64,000 nucleotides of DNA, taken from Streptococcus mitis. Its GTDB lineage: Bacteria; Bacillota; Bacilli; Lactobacillales; Streptococcaceae. Each line of letters begins with the position of its first letter. Positions within the stretch are counted from its first letter, which is position 1. The stretch covers positions 212,534 through 276,533 of the forward strand of contig NZ_KQ970261.1 of NCBI RefSeq assembly GCF_001579045.1, in the 5' to 3' direction. The notes below the pieces were generated by a model. That model searched no databases and was not told where the DNA came from. It worked only from the letters and a program-made list of their open reading frames with translations. Positions 25,625 to 36,775 of this stretch are shown in pieces. The position numbers were made by a program, and so were the translations under genes.

Positions 25625-26584
25625 TTATTGTAAAACAAGTGATGCTGCTCCGATAACTCCAGCGTCATTTCCTAGAGTTGCAAGAGCTAATTTAGTAGAT
25701 GTGCGTACTTGTGGGAAACTATTTTCATCGTAAACTTTTTGAACACCTTGTAGAAGGAATTCTCCCGCAGCTGATACACCACCACCGATGACGATTGTTG
25801 ATGGGTTGAGGATTGAACCGATATTGGCACAAGCGATTCCCAAGTAACGTGAGAAGTTACGGTAAACGATCAAAGCAAGTTCATCGCCTTCTTTTGCGAG
25901 GTCAAAGACTGTCTTAGCAGTTACTTCTTCTCCGTTATCAATCAAGCGTTTCAAGGCTGCATCACCTTCGTATTCATCGGCATAGCGACGAGTTAAGTTG
26001 ACAATCCCTGTTGCTGAAGCAACTGTCTCAAGGCAACCTTTCTTACCGCAAGTACATGCGATTGGTTGGTCAAAGTCAACAGTGATGTGGCCAAGCTCAC
26101 CTGCTGCACCAGCAACACCATGAAGCAATTTGCCTTCAGCGACAATACCACCACCAACACCAGTACCTAGTGTCATAAAGACAACATCTGGTTGGTTATC
26201 ACCAGCACCCAGCCAGCGCTCACCAAGAGCTGCTACGTTGGCATCATTATCGATGAAAAATGGAATGCCCAAGGCTTTTTCAATTTTTTCTTTGATTGGT
26301 TGAAGGGTTTTCCAGTTCAAGTTGTAGGCACCAATAACAGTCCCTTTTTCACGATCAACCACACCTGGTGATCCCATTCCAATACCTTGGAAGTCCTCTG
26401 CTACCAATCCAAGCAAGTCCAAACGGTGTTGAATAGACTCAATCATATCATCTACGATATGACTTCCCTCATCCAAAATGTTGGTCTTGATAGACCATTT
26501 TTCTTGGATTTCTCCTGCTGTTGTCAAGATTGCAAATTTGATAGAAGTTCCACCAAGGTCAATCCCAATAATCTTTTGACTCAT
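25625..26584 (-). CDS. gki: glucokinase (ROK family)
   Basis: A 319-residue ROK-family sugar kinase. MSQKIIGIDLGGTSIKF carries the ATP phosphate-binding DxGGT motif; FIDNDANVAALGE and the ROK zinc-binding cluster HITVDFDQPIACTCGKKGCLE (seen as CTCGKKGCLE, about residues 180-190) are intact. It phosphorylates glucose to glucose-6-phosphate. Two ATGs follow AAGGAGAAT; the second (26584) has better spacing and gives the family N-terminus. A cre-like site lies at its promoter. Confidence 0.95.
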   Translation of the reverse strand: MSQKIIGIDLGGTSIKFAILTTAGEIQEKWSIKTNILDEGSHIVDDMIESIQHRLDLLGLVAEDFQGIGMGSPGVVDREKGTVIGAYNLNWKTLQPIKEKIEKALGIPFFIDNDANVAALGERWLGAGDNQPDVVFMTLGTGVGGGIVAEGKLLHGVAGAAGELGHITVDFDQPIACTCGKKGCLETVASATGIVNLTRRYADEYEGDAALKRLIDNGEEVTAKTVFDLAKEGDELALIVYRNFSRYLGIACANIGSILNPSTIVIGGGVSAAGEFLLQGVQKVYDENSFPQVRTSTKLALATLGNDAGVIGAASLVLQ

Positions 26585-26613
26585 CATATTCTCCTTTTTC
26601 ATTATGAATTAAT

Positions 26614-26638
26614 TGAAAATGCTTACAGATATAGTATA
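26614..26638 (-). promoter_or_regulatory. glucokinase promoter with overlapping cre-like site
   Basis: Extended -10 TGTTATACT has its hexamer at 26633-26638. Just downstream, at 26614-26627, TGTAAGCATTTTCA matches the cre pattern TGNAANCGNNNNCA with one change, overlapping the expected start point. This position suits CcpA control of a glucose gene. Confidence 0.5.
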
Positions 26639-26647
26639 ACAAAATTC

Positions 26648-26679
26648 AGTCATTTATGCAAAGGTTTGCGTAAATGACT
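26648..26679. promoter_or_regulatory. 32-bp inverted repeat between cbpL and glucokinase
   Basis: Arms AGTCATTTATGCAAA and TTTGCGTAAATGACT (15 bp, one mismatch) around GG. No T run follows. It may be an operator upstream of the glucokinase promoter or an RNA hairpin ending cbpL. Confidence 0.5.
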
Positions 26680-26710
26680 TATAAGGAATTTTTTCGCCTG
26701 CCAGTATCTG

Positions 26711-27745
26711 TTAATCATCTAAATGATCAATTGCATATTGAGCTTCTTCTTCAGTAAATTCTTCACCATACGGTGAGACAAGCTGATCATAAATTGCTGA
26801 TTTCGATTTATTAAGTAATTTTTGATAACTCTTGGCCTTAGCTAAAGCATTTGACTTATAATCTGCATCCAGATGATCAATTGCATATTGCGCAGCATCA
26901 CTTGTAAATTTTTCCCCATATTGAGAAGTCAACTGTTTATATAAGCGTTTTTTAGACATCGTAGCCCATGAATTATAACTTTTTGCCTTTCCTAAAGCAG
27001 CAGAATATTCACTATTGCTATCATCACTAGAAGAAGAACTTGTACTCGCTTGCCCCTCCTTCCAAACTCCGTCAGCACCAACATAATAACGTCCACCATC
27101 AACCCATTCATTGGCAGCCATTTTACCATCTGATTTCAAATAGTAATTCCCTTGCCATGCACTATAAGCATAAGATCCATCTGATTTCAAGTAATACCAA
27201 GCTTGGTAAGTAGCATCATAAACCCATTCACCTTTGGCCATCTTACCATCTGATTTCAAATAGTAATTTCCTTGCCATGTACTGTAAGCATAAGATCCAT
27301 CTGATTTCAAGTAATACCAAGCTTGATAAGAATCATCATAAATCCATTCGCTCTGGGCCATTTTCCCGTCTGCTTTCAGGTAATAGCTTCCCTGCCAAGC
27401 ATTTTTCACTGGATTTCCATTTCCATCAAAGTAATACCAAGCACCGTCCTGCTTAACCCAACCACTTGTTGTTGATGAACTTGTATCAGTTTGAGTTGTA
27501 GTCTCTTGTTTTGCTTTAAAAGCACCCTTAGGGGCATTCTCCAATTCGCAAGCCACACCATCATGGTCGCGATCTAACTTGGCAGAATAACCAGGATCCC
27601 CCTCATGAAGATCTGAATAGCCATTAGCCCAAGCTTCCTTACAGCTAGAAAAATGGATGTTTTCTTCCGCTAAAACTGGTTGTGAAAACAAAGCTAAAAC
27701 TGGCAACGTAGCTAGACTCATTTTTAAAAATAGACGTTTGTTCAT
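26711..27745 (-). CDS. cbpL: choline-binding protein CbpL
   Basis: A 344-residue surface protein. Signal peptide to about residue 26 (ALFSQPVLA-EE), then an Excalibur calcium-binding domain (FSSCKEAWANGY... with DRDHDGVACE, residues about 30-65), then choline-binding repeats (GWVKQDGAWYYFDGNGNP, YYLKSDGKMAKGEWVYD; about 85-225), and two C-terminal Ltp-type lipoprotein repeats (ALAKAKSYQKLLNKSKSAIYDQLVSPYGEEFTEEEAQYAIDHL; about 250-344). This order is that of pneumococcal CbpL. AGAGGAGAAACAA precedes the ATG at 27745; an upstream in-frame ATG at 27778 lacks a binding site. Confidence 0.92.
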   Translation of the reverse strand: MNKRLFLKMSLATLPVLALFSQPVLAEENIHFSSCKEAWANGYSDLHEGDPGYSAKLDRDHDGVACELENAPKGAFKAKQETTTQTDTSSSTTSGWVKQDGAWYYFDGNGNPVKNAWQGSYYLKADGKMAQSEWIYDDSYQAWYYLKSDGSYAYSTWQGNYYLKSDGKMAKGEWVYDATYQAWYYLKSDGSYAYSAWQGNYYLKSDGKMAANEWVDGGRYYVGADGVWKEGQASTSSSSSDDSNSEYSAALGKAKSYNSWATMSKKRLYKQLTSQYGEKFTSDAAQYAIDHLDADYKSNALAKAKSYQKLLNKSKSAIYDQLVSPYGEEFTEEEAQYAIDHLDD

Positions 27746-27794
27746 TTGTTTCTCCTCTAACGATGTTATCGATTTCAATATTATTTTATCAAAC

Positions 27795-28412
27795 TTATTT
27801 CAGCAATTCAAGGAAACTTCTGGTATTTTCTACAAACTCCTTTGGTTTTTCCTTATTCAAGACATGAGGGCCGTCTGGGATAATCTGAAATTGGGATTCT
27901 GATATTAGTTTATGAAGACTTCTCATAGAACTAAGATTCGGTTTATCTTTGCTGCCACAAATTAGTAAGGTTGGATAGGGGCAATTCCTTGCTATATCCG
28001 TTAAATCAAGTGTCTTCAATTTCTCAGAAACTCCGACCATAAGAGCCTTGTCTGCTCCCTGTTTTTCAAATACCCTTTTGGGAAGTAGTTTAAAAATCAG
28101 CAACTGAAGATAAAATAGGATATTACCGGACAATTTAAGTGGACATCCTGATAGAACCAAAGCTCGGAGATTTGGTAAATCGTAACTGGAAAGTTCTAGT
28201 GCTAGGGTCGCACCTAAGGACAATCCAACCAAAATAAAAGGTTCTGTCTCTTGAGCTAGATGCTGATAAACTCGCTCCTTAGCTTTTTGATAGCTACTAA
28301 CTCCAGAAGGAAACAAGTCTAAAGCTTCAGAGGGATAATCTGTTAGTAGTTTCCGAACTTCTTTCCAAGACTCTGCTGACTGCCCTAACCCGTGTAAAAA
28401 TATCAGTTTCAT
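27795..28412 (-). CDS. alpha/beta hydrolase
   Basis: A 205-residue protein with the oxyanion motif HGLGQSAESW (residues 5-14), a nucleophile elbow GLSLG near residue 63, an aspartate in CGSKDKPN near 152 and a catalytic-type histidine in DGPHVLN near 182. These complete a hydrolase triad. The substrate is unknown. The ATG lies one base after the pabB stop, with GAGGAGAACTAG before it, so it is coupled to pabB. Confidence 0.85.
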   Translation of the reverse strand: MKLIFLHGLGQSAESWKEVRKLLTDYPSEALDLFPSGVSSYQKAKERVYQHLAQETEPFILVGLSLGATLALELSSYDLPNLRALVLSGCPLKLSGNILFYLQLLIFKLLPKRVFEKQGADKALMVGVSEKLKTLDLTDIARNCPYPTLLICGSKDKPNLSSMRSLHKLISESQFQIIPDGPHVLNKEKPKEFVENTRSFLELLK

Positions 28413-30134
28413 CTAGTTCTCCTCAAGACTTAGTTCATACAAGCCTCTCACTGCATTACAGCCGTAAATAGCTTCTGCTTGGGCAAAATCTGCCAAGGTC
28501 AAAGCTTTCTCTTCTGCCTGTCCTGTTTCTAGCAAATGTTGACGGTAAATTCCTGGTAAGATTCCCAGTCGGATAGACGGTGTGTAGAGTTTCCCAGCGA
28601 TTTTCAGAACCAAATTTCCAATAGAGGTTTCAAGAAGTTCTCCAGACTTATTGTGATAAATAATCTCTTGCTCCCCTAGGTTCAAATGCGGTCGGTGAGT
28701 CGTTTTGAAATAGGTAAATGCTAGTTGCAAATTAGCTTCTTGCAGACAAAGTTGGGCCTGACAAAAACTTGGACTGAGGGTTGTTAATACTTGGCGATCG
28801 ACTTCTATCTCTCCAGACTTGCTGAGAGAAATACGCAAGCGGTAATCTTGATTATCATCACAAGCATGACACTCTTCCTCTATCTTTTGTTTCAAGTCTT
28901 CTAAATCAAAAGGAAAAGCAAAATATCGACTAGCTGTTCTCAGTCTTTCCAGATGCTGTTCTTCAAACAGAAGTTGTTTTTGGCTGATTTTTCCAGTTGA
29001 AATTAATTGGAAACGAGCTTGTTTACGATAGAGAACAGCTGCCTTTTGATGAACCTCGCGGTATTCAGATTCCCAAGTGCTATCCCATGTAATGCCTCCG
29101 CCAACTCCATAGATGGCTTTTCCTTGATACAGTTGAATAGTTCGGATAGCAACATTAAAAATCCGTCGTCCATTTGGAAGCAAGAGACCAATCGTTCCAC
29201 AGTAGACTCCACGCGGTTGTGGCTCCAAGTCCTTAATGATTTCCATAGTTGCAATTTTGGGTGCTCCCGTTATGGATCCGCAAGGAAAGAGTGAGCGGAA
29301 GATTTCAACAAGGTTCACATCCTCTCGCAACTGACTCTTGATGGTCGAAGTCATCTGCCAAACCGTTGAATACTGTTCTACTTGGCAAAGATGCTCCACG
29401 TGCTCGCTCCCCACTTCAGAAATACGGTTCATATCATTGCGTAAGAGGTCCACGATCATCATATTTTCAGACCGATTTTTAGGATCCTGCTCCAACCAGC
29501 CAGCCTGTTCAAGATCTTCTTGGTCAGTTACCCCACGCTGAGTCGTTCCCTTCATTGGACGAGTCGTTAATTCTCGGCCATTTTGCTCAAAAAAGAGCTC
29601 TGGACTCATGGAAATCACTGCCATCTCGTCATGTTCAACATAGGCATTGTAGCCCGCCTCCTGCTCTACCACCATACGATTGTAGATAGCAAAAGGATTG
29701 GCACTTAACTTTTGCTTGAGTTGGACGGTGTAGTTGACCTGATAGGTATCTCCCTGTCGCAAATGATGATGTATCTGGGCAATAGCCTTTTCATAGTCTG
29801 CTGCAGACGTTACTTCCTGCCAATTTGACGGCATATCAACTTCGTCATAAGTTAACGGAATACTAGATTTCTCTACACTATCATGAACTGTGAAATATAG
29901 TAGATACTCTCCCAACAAGGGTGCAGGGTGAACTGCTAATTTCTCCTCAAAAGCAGGTGCAGCCTCGTAGCTGACATAGCCCACCACATAATATCCTTGC
30001 TCTTGGTAGCTTTCCACTTGTGCCAGCAAATCTGCCACTTCTGCTACATCTCTCGTTTTCAATTCTTTAATCGGCTGGGTAAAGATGTATCTCTCCCCCA
30101 AAGCCCTAAAATCAATCACTGTTTTTCTATGCAT
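28413..30134 (-). CDS. pabB: aminodeoxychorismate synthase component I fused to aminodeoxychorismate lyase
   Basis: A 573-residue two-domain protein. Residues about 80-355 form the chorismate-binding domain (ELFFEQNGRELTTRPMKGT, LRNDMNRI, CGSITGAPK, YGVGGGITWDS), and about 375-573 are a class IV aminotransferase-like lyase domain (FKTTHRPHLN..., YHNKSGELLETSIGNL). Together they would make p-aminobenzoate for folate from chorismate and glutamine-derived ammonia; the PabA partner is not in the window. An extended -10 ends six bases before the ATG and no Shine-Dalgarno is seen, so it is probably leaderless. Confidence 0.92.
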   Translation of the reverse strand: MHRKTVIDFRALGERYIFTQPIKELKTRDVAEVADLLAQVESYQEQGYYVVGYVSYEAAPAFEEKLAVHPAPLLGEYLLYFTVHDSVEKSSIPLTYDEVDMPSNWQEVTSAADYEKAIAQIHHHLRQGDTYQVNYTVQLKQKLSANPFAIYNRMVVEQEAGYNAYVEHDEMAVISMSPELFFEQNGRELTTRPMKGTTQRGVTDQEDLEQAGWLEQDPKNRSENMMIVDLLRNDMNRISEVGSEHVEHLCQVEQYSTVWQMTSTIKSQLREDVNLVEIFRSLFPCGSITGAPKIATMEIIKDLEPQPRGVYCGTIGLLLPNGRRIFNVAIRTIQLYQGKAIYGVGGGITWDSTWESEYREVHQKAAVLYRKQARFQLISTGKISQKQLLFEEQHLERLRTASRYFAFPFDLEDLKQKIEEECHACDDNQDYRLRISLSKSGEIEVDRQVLTTLSPSFCQAQLCLQEANLQLAFTYFKTTHRPHLNLGEQEIIYHNKSGELLETSIGNLVLKIAGKLYTPSIRLGILPGIYRQHLLETGQAEEKALTLADFAQAEAIYGCNAVRGLYELSLEEN

Positions 30135-30140
30135 ATTTCA

Positions 30141-30146
30141 AGTATA
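30141..30146 (-). promoter_or_regulatory. extended -10 promoter of pabB, predicted leaderless
   Basis: Minus strand TGCTATACT, with TGAAAT (six bases) between the -10 box and the ATG at 30134. Confidence 0.6.
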
Positions 30147-30207
30147 GCATAAAAAGGCAAATCAAGAAAAACTTAATCTACCTTTTTACTCATCTATTTA
30201 ATACAAT

Positions 30208-33200
30208 CTATGCTTTAAAAAGATTTCCTGAGAATCCGTCTGTATTTTTAAGAAGTGCTTTGAAGACTTTTGATTTAAGTTCCACCGTTTTAGCTGTTCC
30301 TCCACCTACTAGGTCAGCCTCAACCGCTTTATCAAACAACACTTTTAGTTCAGCATAATTTGTAATTTGTTTACCATCAATCTCAATGGCAGTAAATCCT
30401 TTTTCACCTTTTGCTTTGACTTCCCTGAACCATTCTTTCTTCCAGTCTTCAAGGTTAGTGAATCTTCCATTAGAAACTTTCTTGATAATGAAGTCGTCGC
30501 CGAGTAAACCTTTATTTTCACTGTTTGCAGCACCTTGATATTTGCTAGAAGCATATCCAACAAATCCATTCTCATATCCGAAGTAACCCCACATACGGAA
30601 TGTATTGTGTTTGAAGGATGCAGCACCAGGTGCACCTTGACTCGTATTACCGCCATAGATACCGGTCATCATATTCATATTAACATAAGCTGATCCAAAG
30701 TCTGATGGATTATAAGTACCATCTCCAGGAGCACCATGTTTAGTAATCAAGTTGTTATCTACCAAATCATCAATTGTATTGATGACTACTTTTTTCTCAT
30801 CCTCTGTCAACTCACGAATTTTATCGAACTGATGACCTGAATTTCCACTACGGTATTGTCGATCCATTTTCTTGAACCAGCGACTCGTATTTCCATTTAA
30901 ATGCGGTAATACAGCATCAGCCTCAAGATGGTCTAACATCATAAGCGCATCATTATAATTCTTCATATAATGATCAATCGCTTCACGTGAATTTAACTTA
31001 TCAGGATCTGGGTTATACCATTGATTTCCATCATTTTGACGATGATAAGCCATATTAATACCAAGAGCACCATATTCACCATTAGAAGTAGAACTATCAG
31101 GCGTTTGTAACATACCCTGCGCATACGCTTCAAGATCTGTACCTTGACGATGTCCATGACCACCAAGATAGGCCATACGGTCATTGACGTGAGTAGTCTC
31201 ATGTGTAAAGGCAGAAATACCGAATGGTTCAAACATATTTGTTACCATGAAGAAAACTTGTTCATCATTTTGTGGTGAACCATAAATTCTAGCAGTCGCA
31301 CCCATACGCCAATCTGTCTGATGCCAACGACCGCTCGGACCAAATAATTCACGAACAGGGGTTGCGACTTTTCCACCGTCAGCATAACCCATACGATTAG
31401 CTCCGCCAATACCTGCATAAGCTTGGTTATCCCATACTGGTGTTGGGACCATATTTTGGCTCTTAAGTAGTTGATCACGAACATTCGGAAGTGCAAGACG
31501 TGACCAGAAGTCTAAGTATGTTTGTTGAGCTTTTGCAACTTCTTGAATACGTGCTTTATAGGCTTCACGTTCAGCTTCAGTGTTCTTACCATATTTCTCA
31601 AACGAGCTGTATGCCATGGTATTATAAGTTGAAATCAAGATAATATGTGATTTTTTCAAGTTCAACAATGGTAGAATCATACGAGCATGCATGTTATTAT
31701 TTAGACCATCAAAGACGCGATGACGTTTATTTTTGAAGTCTGGATTTGTTGTTTCAGGTTCTACAACATAAACATTTTTCGCTGAGTGAATAAACCAATC
31801 ATTAAGATCCGTGTCATTTGTGAAGAGATGCATATTATAATCTAAGAAACTACGTAAATCACCTTTACCAGTATCTCCTGCAATCATTTCACGGTACGCA
31901 TCTTGAGTTCTATCACCCTTCAAGTTCTTTTCTTGCGAGCCAATTCGAATTAATCTGTCAATAACACTTGGTGTCTTGCCATAGAAATCTGGTTTAAACA
32001 TCATCATATTCTTAATGTTCAAGTCACCATATTCAATTCCATAATAACGATTGAGGTAAGTAAGTGCCATCATAATTTTAGCTTTATTATCTTCTACTTT
32101 CTTAAGAAGTGCTTTGATGGCTGCCTCATCACCATTTAACTGATGATCTTCATTTTCAACAAGAGCTTTTACTAACTTATCAAGATTTGCTTTTGTATCT
32201 ACAAAACTTTCTTCAAGGTATAATGCAGGAACATTATTTGAAATCGCACGAACTTCAGGAGATTCAAGAGTAATTGTATCTAATTTCGCTTTAACATCAC
32301 TTAGTAATTGAGTACGATCTTTAACCACCATATTTGGTGTGTAAACTACGTCACCCAAACCATCAATGCTATATTCACGCACTTGCTGAACTTTAGAATC
32401 GGCTTTGAGCGTAACAGCTTTTTCTTCTTTCGTACCATCTGCATAGTGAATCATGATTTTGTTAACATCTGACAAGTCTGTTACAAATTGACCATCTTTC
32501 ATACCTGTAACTGATAATACTTCTTTGGTTAACAAGTTTGAACCTTCTGCAAGTTTATTACCTTGATTGATAATCCACTCTTTATTGTAGAACGGTTGAA
32601 GTTTTTCAATATTACGGTATGCAAGTTCACGTTCTGCATTATAATCTTGAGTAGTTTTATACGTGTCTTCTTTATACGCTACGTGATTCAGTTTATCAGT
32701 CAAATATGGTGTGATTTCATATTTATCAGCTGTGATATTGAACGAAGCAATACGTTTATCCGCTTCTGCTTGATCGACACCCTTAATTTGTTTCGAACGG
32801 TTATAAGAAACGTTACCTGATGCAACATCGTTCACATACACATTGTTCTTGAAGTAATCAAATCCGAAGTATGGATCACCTGAGTCAACTGATCCAGAAC
32901 CATACATCATTTCACCATTTGTCACTTTCATCATGCTGACGTTATTTTCAACCCAACCCCAGTCATAGTTTTCATGAATTAAACCACCACTTTGATTGTT
33001 CGTTTGAAGCGTCATGGTACCTTTGACAACAGATTTTGTTAATCGACCTTTTTGTTTAACATCATTTGGATTTCCACCATGGTTGACTTTGGCAACAAGT
33101 CCACCAAATTTAGCATTGTTAGCTTTAATGTTCGCGTCAACATAAGAACTGTCTACGTTACTTCTCCAGCTTTCGCTGACAAGTCCACCAGACCACCAAC

Positions 33201-36093
33201 CTTTATTACCAACGCTTGTGATGTTACCAATAAAGGCTACATTACGCATATTGGATTCATCTAGTTTGTTGACCATACCTGTAACGTCGTTATTACCAAC
33301 CACATTACCTGTAACTTTAATATTCTCAATCGTTGAGTTCTTAAATAGTTCTCCAAGTGGAGCTGTTTTATCAGCCCACGGCATATTGATATTCACATTA
33401 CCAAAGTTGATATCATGAATATGAGCGTTTTCCACACGATTGAACAACGGACGAGCTAGGTTGTGAATGGTATAACGTTTATCACCTTCACTATACAACT
33501 TACCTTTAAAGGTGTTCGTCACGTATTGTTTATTCGGAGTCGGAACATTCACAGCATTCAAGTCTGCACCAAGTTTGAACTCACCCGTTGGATTAGCTTG
33601 CATATCTTTTACAAGCTCGTTGAAGTTGTAGTAAACGTTACCTTCTTTTGATTTTTGTTTTTCAAAGTAATGAACATACTCTTCACTTAGTGTATCATCG
33701 TCTCTACGTTGAACTAAGTCTGGAGCCTTCGCTACGACTTTGTACAATGTTTTTCCATCTACAACAACTTCTTCAACAGAACTTACTGCAAGTCTTGTCA
33801 CTTTGTTGTCGTGAGTTGTCACACGTAAATATAATGGAGAAATATCTGTCGGCTTTTCAGTTAATAAGCTCTTATCTGTTTCAACACCAGCATCGTCTAC
33901 ACTCATCAAGCTTGTTTCTTTAATGTTTTTGATTTCAACTTTTTTAAGGTCTAATTGAATTTGTTTATCTTCTAATTTCTCAGTTTCTTCACCTTCTCCA
34001 CGATCATAAACCATTGTAGTAGATAGGGTGTAACCTTGATAATATTTCAATTTATCTAAAGTAGCGTTTAAATTATTTTCAGCTACTGTTACTTCTTTAA
34101 CAACTTGTCCATCTTTATCTTTTAGCGCTAATTTGATGGATTTAATTTCTACTCCAGCTGGCTTAGTCAATGTATAACTAGCTGTCGCACTCTTCTTCAA
34201 GACATCTTTTTCAGTATTAGCCCATTGTAATGTTGGTTTTTCTAAACCTTTTGTACCATTCTTTATAATTTTATCTTGAGGTTGTAAGATAACTTTTTCA
34301 GTAACTGTTGGTGGTTCAGTCGTTTTTTCACCACGAATTGTTTTATAAGTTTCAGTAATTTGTTTCTTACCATTTACACCTTCTTGAGTAACTTTAGTTG
34401 TTCCACGTTTTAAAGTGTCATCATCTTCTGTTTTTGTAGCGAAAGGAATGACTTCTTCTCTTGTTTCAACTTTTGTTCCTTCAATCGGTTTTGTACCTTT
34501 TTTAATAATTTTAGAAATAGCAGGAGTTTTCACTTCTGTAGTTGTAGAAACGACCTTATCTGTTTCTACACCTTCCACTGTTTCATAAGTTGTTTTCGTA
34601 ACTTGAACTCCTTTAGTACCTTGACGTTCAACTACTTCTTCATCCACATATTTTGTGTCATCTGGAACTACTTCTGTTGTGAAATCCAATTCACTTTCGG
34701 TAGACTTCTCAACTGTACCTGTTGTTACTTTATATTCTGGGTTTACTTCTTGTACTGGTGCTTGACCTTCTTGACCAGGTTCTTGAGTTCCCTTTGTTGA
34801 AACTGGTTCTTTATATTCAGGAAGTTCTGGCTGTACTAAAGCTTGGCCTTGTTTCTCACCTTCTTTTACTTCTTGAACACCTTTTGCTTCATGATATTCT
34901 GGAAGTTCTGGCTGTGTAAGAGCTTGGCCTGTTTTCCCCTCCTCTTGAGTTCCTTTTTCTTCTACTGAGGCCTCTGGTAATTCAGGTTGCGTTAAGGCTT
35001 GGCCTGCTCTACCTTCTTCTTGGGTTCCTTTAGCTACTTGATGTGTTTGCTCAGTTTGTGGTACTGGAGTTGGGGCAGGTTGTACCTCTTTCTTAGTTCC
35101 GACTACAATGACTTGCGACACAGGATTTTGGACTACTTGGTCTTCGATGACTTCTCTAACTTCTTGACCGTTAACCATCGATACCTTGGTTACAAGACGA
35201 CGCTGACCATTTACTCCAGCTGCGACGATACGAGTCTGTCCTTCTGCCAAATTAGCATCTGGGCTTGTGACCGTTTCAAAAGGGATCTCTACCAAATTCT
35301 CTTCCTGTCTTATCTGAGGCTTCTCAGAAACTGGTTTTGCTTCAACCGCAGGAGCAACTGGAGTCTCTACTACAGGATTCTCAACGATAGTTTCTGGAGC
35401 AACAGCAGATCTTTCTTGAACTACTTCTGTTTTCTCGATTTCATTTGCACTTTGCTTTTCTACTGGCAACTGAGGCTGCTCAGCTGAAGCTGGTCTTGAG
35501 GGATGGAGTTCTGCTTCCTTAAAGTATCCAATATATTCATAGCCATCAATGTGGATGATTCCTTCAGCCAAGCCTTCATGTGTAGAGGCTGAAATAGTTT
35601 GGTTATAAGAAAGCAATTCTTTATTTTCAAATGCGAATGTCCCATAAGGTACAAAGGTGCTGGCTCCTAAAGAACCAATCAAGAGAACACCTAGAACCTC
35701 TTTACGACCTTTTTTTGACACCAAAAAGACTGCTAGCGAGGCCGTTGCTAAGCCAAGGCCTGCCAAGGTTAATTCTTTACTTCCTGTGTAAGGGAGTTGT
35801 TGACTGTCAGTTGCCTTCTTGCGATAAACTACATAGAGAATATCTTCATCTTGAAATTCTGTAGGAACCTCATGGTGAATCAGGGCTTTTTCAGACTCGG
35901 TCAACTCCTGCTCCGCCAAATAACGGTAATGAACGCTATGAGCACCACCGACTTCATTGGCTTGAACCTTATCTACTAAAAGAGTACTGGCACCAAAAAG
36001 GAAGGCCCCAATGGCTACAGGACCTACCCCAATAGTTAGCTTACGAATCGAATATTTTGTGATTTTTTCTAGTTGTTGTTTTGTTTTTTTCAT
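30208..36093 (-). CDS. zmpB: zinc metalloprotease ZmpB (M26 family)
   Basis: A 1961-residue surface protease. N-terminus: YSIRK-type signal ([21 protein letters not shown]), then an unusually N-terminal sortase motif LPYTG (residues 100-104) with a second membrane segment (about 107-125), the layout of IgA1 protease/Zmp proteins. Next come G5-type domains (about three), a repeat zone with QPELPEY motifs, a GLUG-like region and the catalytic domain with HETTH at 1631-1635 and a downstream glutamate (DLEAYAQG). Neighbours pabB, DUF436 and ZmpRS identify it as ZmpB rather than ZmpA/C/D. The ATG lies two bases after the DUF436 stop, with AGAAAG as weak binding site. Intact. Confidence 0.93.
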   Translation of the reverse strand: MKKTKQQLEKITKYSIRKLTIGVGPVAIGAFLFGASTLLVDKVQANEVGGAHSVHYRYLAEQELTESEKALIHHEVPTEFQDEDILYVVYRKKATDSQQLPYTGSKELTLAGLGLATASLAVFLVSKKGRKEVLGVLLIGSLGASTFVPYGTFAFENKELLSYNQTISASTHEGLAEGIIHIDGYEYIGYFKEAELHPSRPASAEQPQLPVEKQSANEIEKTEVVQERSAVAPETIVENPVVETPVAPAVEAKPVSEKPQIRQEENLVEIPFETVTSPDANLAEGQTRIVAAGVNGQRRLVTKVSMVNGQEVREVIEDQVVQNPVSQVIVVGTKKEVQPAPTPVPQTEQTHQVAKGTQEEGRAGQALTQPELPEASVEEKGTQEEGKTGQALTQPELPEYHEAKGVQEVKEGEKQGQALVQPELPEYKEPVSTKGTQEPGQEGQAPVQEVNPEYKVTTGTVEKSTESELDFTTEVVPDDTKYVDEEVVERQGTKGVQVTKTTYETVEGVETDKVVSTTTEVKTPAISKIIKKGTKPIEGTKVETREEVIPFATKTEDDDTLKRGTTKVTQEGVNGKKQITETYKTIRGEKTTEPPTVTEKVILQPQDKIIKNGTKGLEKPTLQWANTEKDVLKKSATASYTLTKPAGVEIKSIKLALKDKDGQVVKEVTVAENNLNATLDKLKYYQGYTLSTTMVYDRGEGEETEKLEDKQIQLDLKKVEIKNIKETSLMSVDDAGVETDKSLLTEKPTDISPLYLRVTTHDNKVTRLAVSSVEEVVVDGKTLYKVVAKAPDLVQRRDDDTLSEEYVHYFEKQKSKEGNVYYNFNELVKDMQANPTGEFKLGADLNAVNVPTPNKQYVTNTFKGKLYSEGDKRYTIHNLARPLFNRVENAHIHDINFGNVNINMPWADKTAPLGELFKNSTIENIKVTGNVVGNNDVTGMVNKLDESNMRNVAFIGNITSVGNKGWWSGGLVSESWRSNVDSSYVDANIKANNAKFGGLVAKVNHGGNPNDVKQKGRLTKSVVKGTMTLQTNNQSGGLIHENYDWGWVENNVSMMKVTNGEMMYGSGSVDSGDPYFGFDYFKNNVYVNDVASGNVSYNRSKQIKGVDQAEADKRIASFNITADKYEITPYLTDKLNHVAYKEDTYKTTQDYNAERELAYRNIEKLQPFYNKEWIINQGNKLAEGSNLLTKEVLSVTGMKDGQFVTDLSDVNKIMIHYADGTKEEKAVTLKADSKVQQVREYSIDGLGDVVYTPNMVVKDRTQLLSDVKAKLDTITLESPEVRAISNNVPALYLEESFVDTKANLDKLVKALVENEDHQLNGDEAAIKALLKKVEDNKAKIMMALTYLNRYYGIEYGDLNIKNMMMFKPDFYGKTPSVIDRLIRIGSQEKNLKGDRTQDAYREMIAGDTGKGDLRSFLDYNMHLFTNDTDLNDWFIHSAKNVYVVEPETTNPDFKNKRHRVFDGLNNNMHARMILPLLNLKKSHIILISTYNTMAYSSFEKYGKNTEAEREAYKARIQEVAKAQQTYLDFWSRLALPNVRDQLLKSQNMVPTPVWDNQAYAGIGGANRMGYADGGKVATPVRELFGPSGRWHQTDWRMGATARIYGSPQNDEQVFFMVTNMFEPFGISAFTHETTHVNDRMAYLGGHGHRQGTDLEAYAQGMLQTPDSSTSNGEYGALGINMAYHRQNDGNQWYNPDPDKLNSREAIDHYMKNYNDALMMLDHLEADAVLPHLNGNTSRWFKKMDRQYRSGNSGHQFDKIRELTEDEKKVVINTIDDLVDNNLITKHGAPGDGTYNPSDFGSAYVNMNMMTGIYGGNTSQGAPGAASFKHNTFRMWGYFGYENGFVGYASSKYQGAANSENKGLLGDDFIIKKVSNGRFTNLEDWKKEWFREVKAKGEKGFTAIEIDGKQITNYAELKVLFDKAVEADLVGGGTAKTVELKSKVFKALLKNTDGFSGNLFKA
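34735..35050. repeat. imperfect repeat zone in zmpB encoding GTQE..GQA..QPELPE units
   Basis: About four imperfect coding repeats of roughly 60-80 bp, each translating to a unit such as [28 protein letters not shown] also occurs in the island B LPXTG protein (near 55790). These units probably form an extended wall-spanning stalk and can vary in number by recombination. Confidence 0.7.
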
Positions 36094-36095
36094 TC

Positions 36096-36659
36096 TTACG
36101 ACTTTCTGATAGAATCTTGTGGATAATGCGCACGCGCACCTCCAATTAATTTTGGACGGCTAGCCAGCGCCGTTACATGGGCATGCCCAATTTCTCTCAA
36201 AAGAGGGCGAATCGGAACCTGAACATGCTTAACATGCATACCAATTGCAGTGTCTCCGATATCCAACCCAGCATGAGCCTTGATAAATTCAACCTCAACT
36301 GGATCTTGCATAAACTTGAAGGCTGCCAACTGACCCGAACCTCCTGCATGGAGAGTAGGAAGGACACTGACCATTTCCAGACCTAACTGCTCTGCCACCT
36401 GACGTTCAACAACGAGGGCCCGATTGACATGTTCACAGCCTTGAACAGCTAGATGAATTCCTTTTCCCTCTAGGATATCTAGGATGGTCTTCACAATGAT
36501 TTCGCCAATTTCTTGACTGGATTCCTTGCCAATCTGACCACCTATCACTTCACTAGAAGAAAGGCCCAAAACAAAGATAGATCCTTGCTTCAAATTGGCC
36601 TTTTCTAATACATCTTTTACAATCTGGTTTGTTTCTCTTTGAATGTCTTTTTCCTTCAT
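36096..36659 (-). CDS. DUF436 / TIGR01440 family protein
   Basis: A 187-residue soluble protein matching the conserved UPF0340/TIGR01440 group ([46 protein letters not shown]). Function is unknown. I use the ATG at 36659 with AGAGGTATC before it. The stop is followed after two bases by the zmpB ATG, so DUF436 and zmpB form one transcript. Confidence 0.85.
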   Translation of the reverse strand: MKEKDIQRETNQIVKDVLEKANLKQGSIFVLGLSSSEVIGGQIGKESSQEIGEIIVKTILDILEGKGIHLAVQGCEHVNRALVVERQVAEQLGLEMVSVLPTLHAGGSGQLAAFKFMQDPVEVEFIKAHAGLDIGDTAIGMHVKHVQVPIRPLLREIGHAHVTALASRPKLIGGARAHYPQDSIRKS

Positions 36660-36685
36660 ACTTGATACCTCTTTTGTCATTATCT

Positions 36686-36714
36686 ATCATATCGTTTTTT
36701 CTTGTTTTTAGCAA
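36686..36714 (-). promoter_or_regulatory. promoter of DUF436-zmpB
   Basis: Minus strand -35 TTGCTA (36709-36714), 17-bp spacer, -10 TATGAT (36686-36691). It lies about 27 bases before the DUF436 ATG. Confidence 0.6.
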
Positions 36715-36751
36715 GATAGACAACCTAGAAAGCTTGCCCAATTACGCATAA

Positions 36752-36775
36752 AACTCCCAGAATTGACTGGGAGTT
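36752..36775 (-). terminator. hairpin terminator overlapping the zmpS stop codon
   Basis: AACTCCCAG pairs with CTGGGAGTT around a six-base loop, followed on the minus strand by TTTTATG. The first arm contains part of the zmpS stop codon. Confidence 0.65.

Noticed and set aside
33463-33923. Plus-strand frames within zmpB
   Set aside because: They lie opposite the intact metalloprotease gene, lack ribosome binding sites and show shadow-type composition (long hydrophobic or serine-rich runs).
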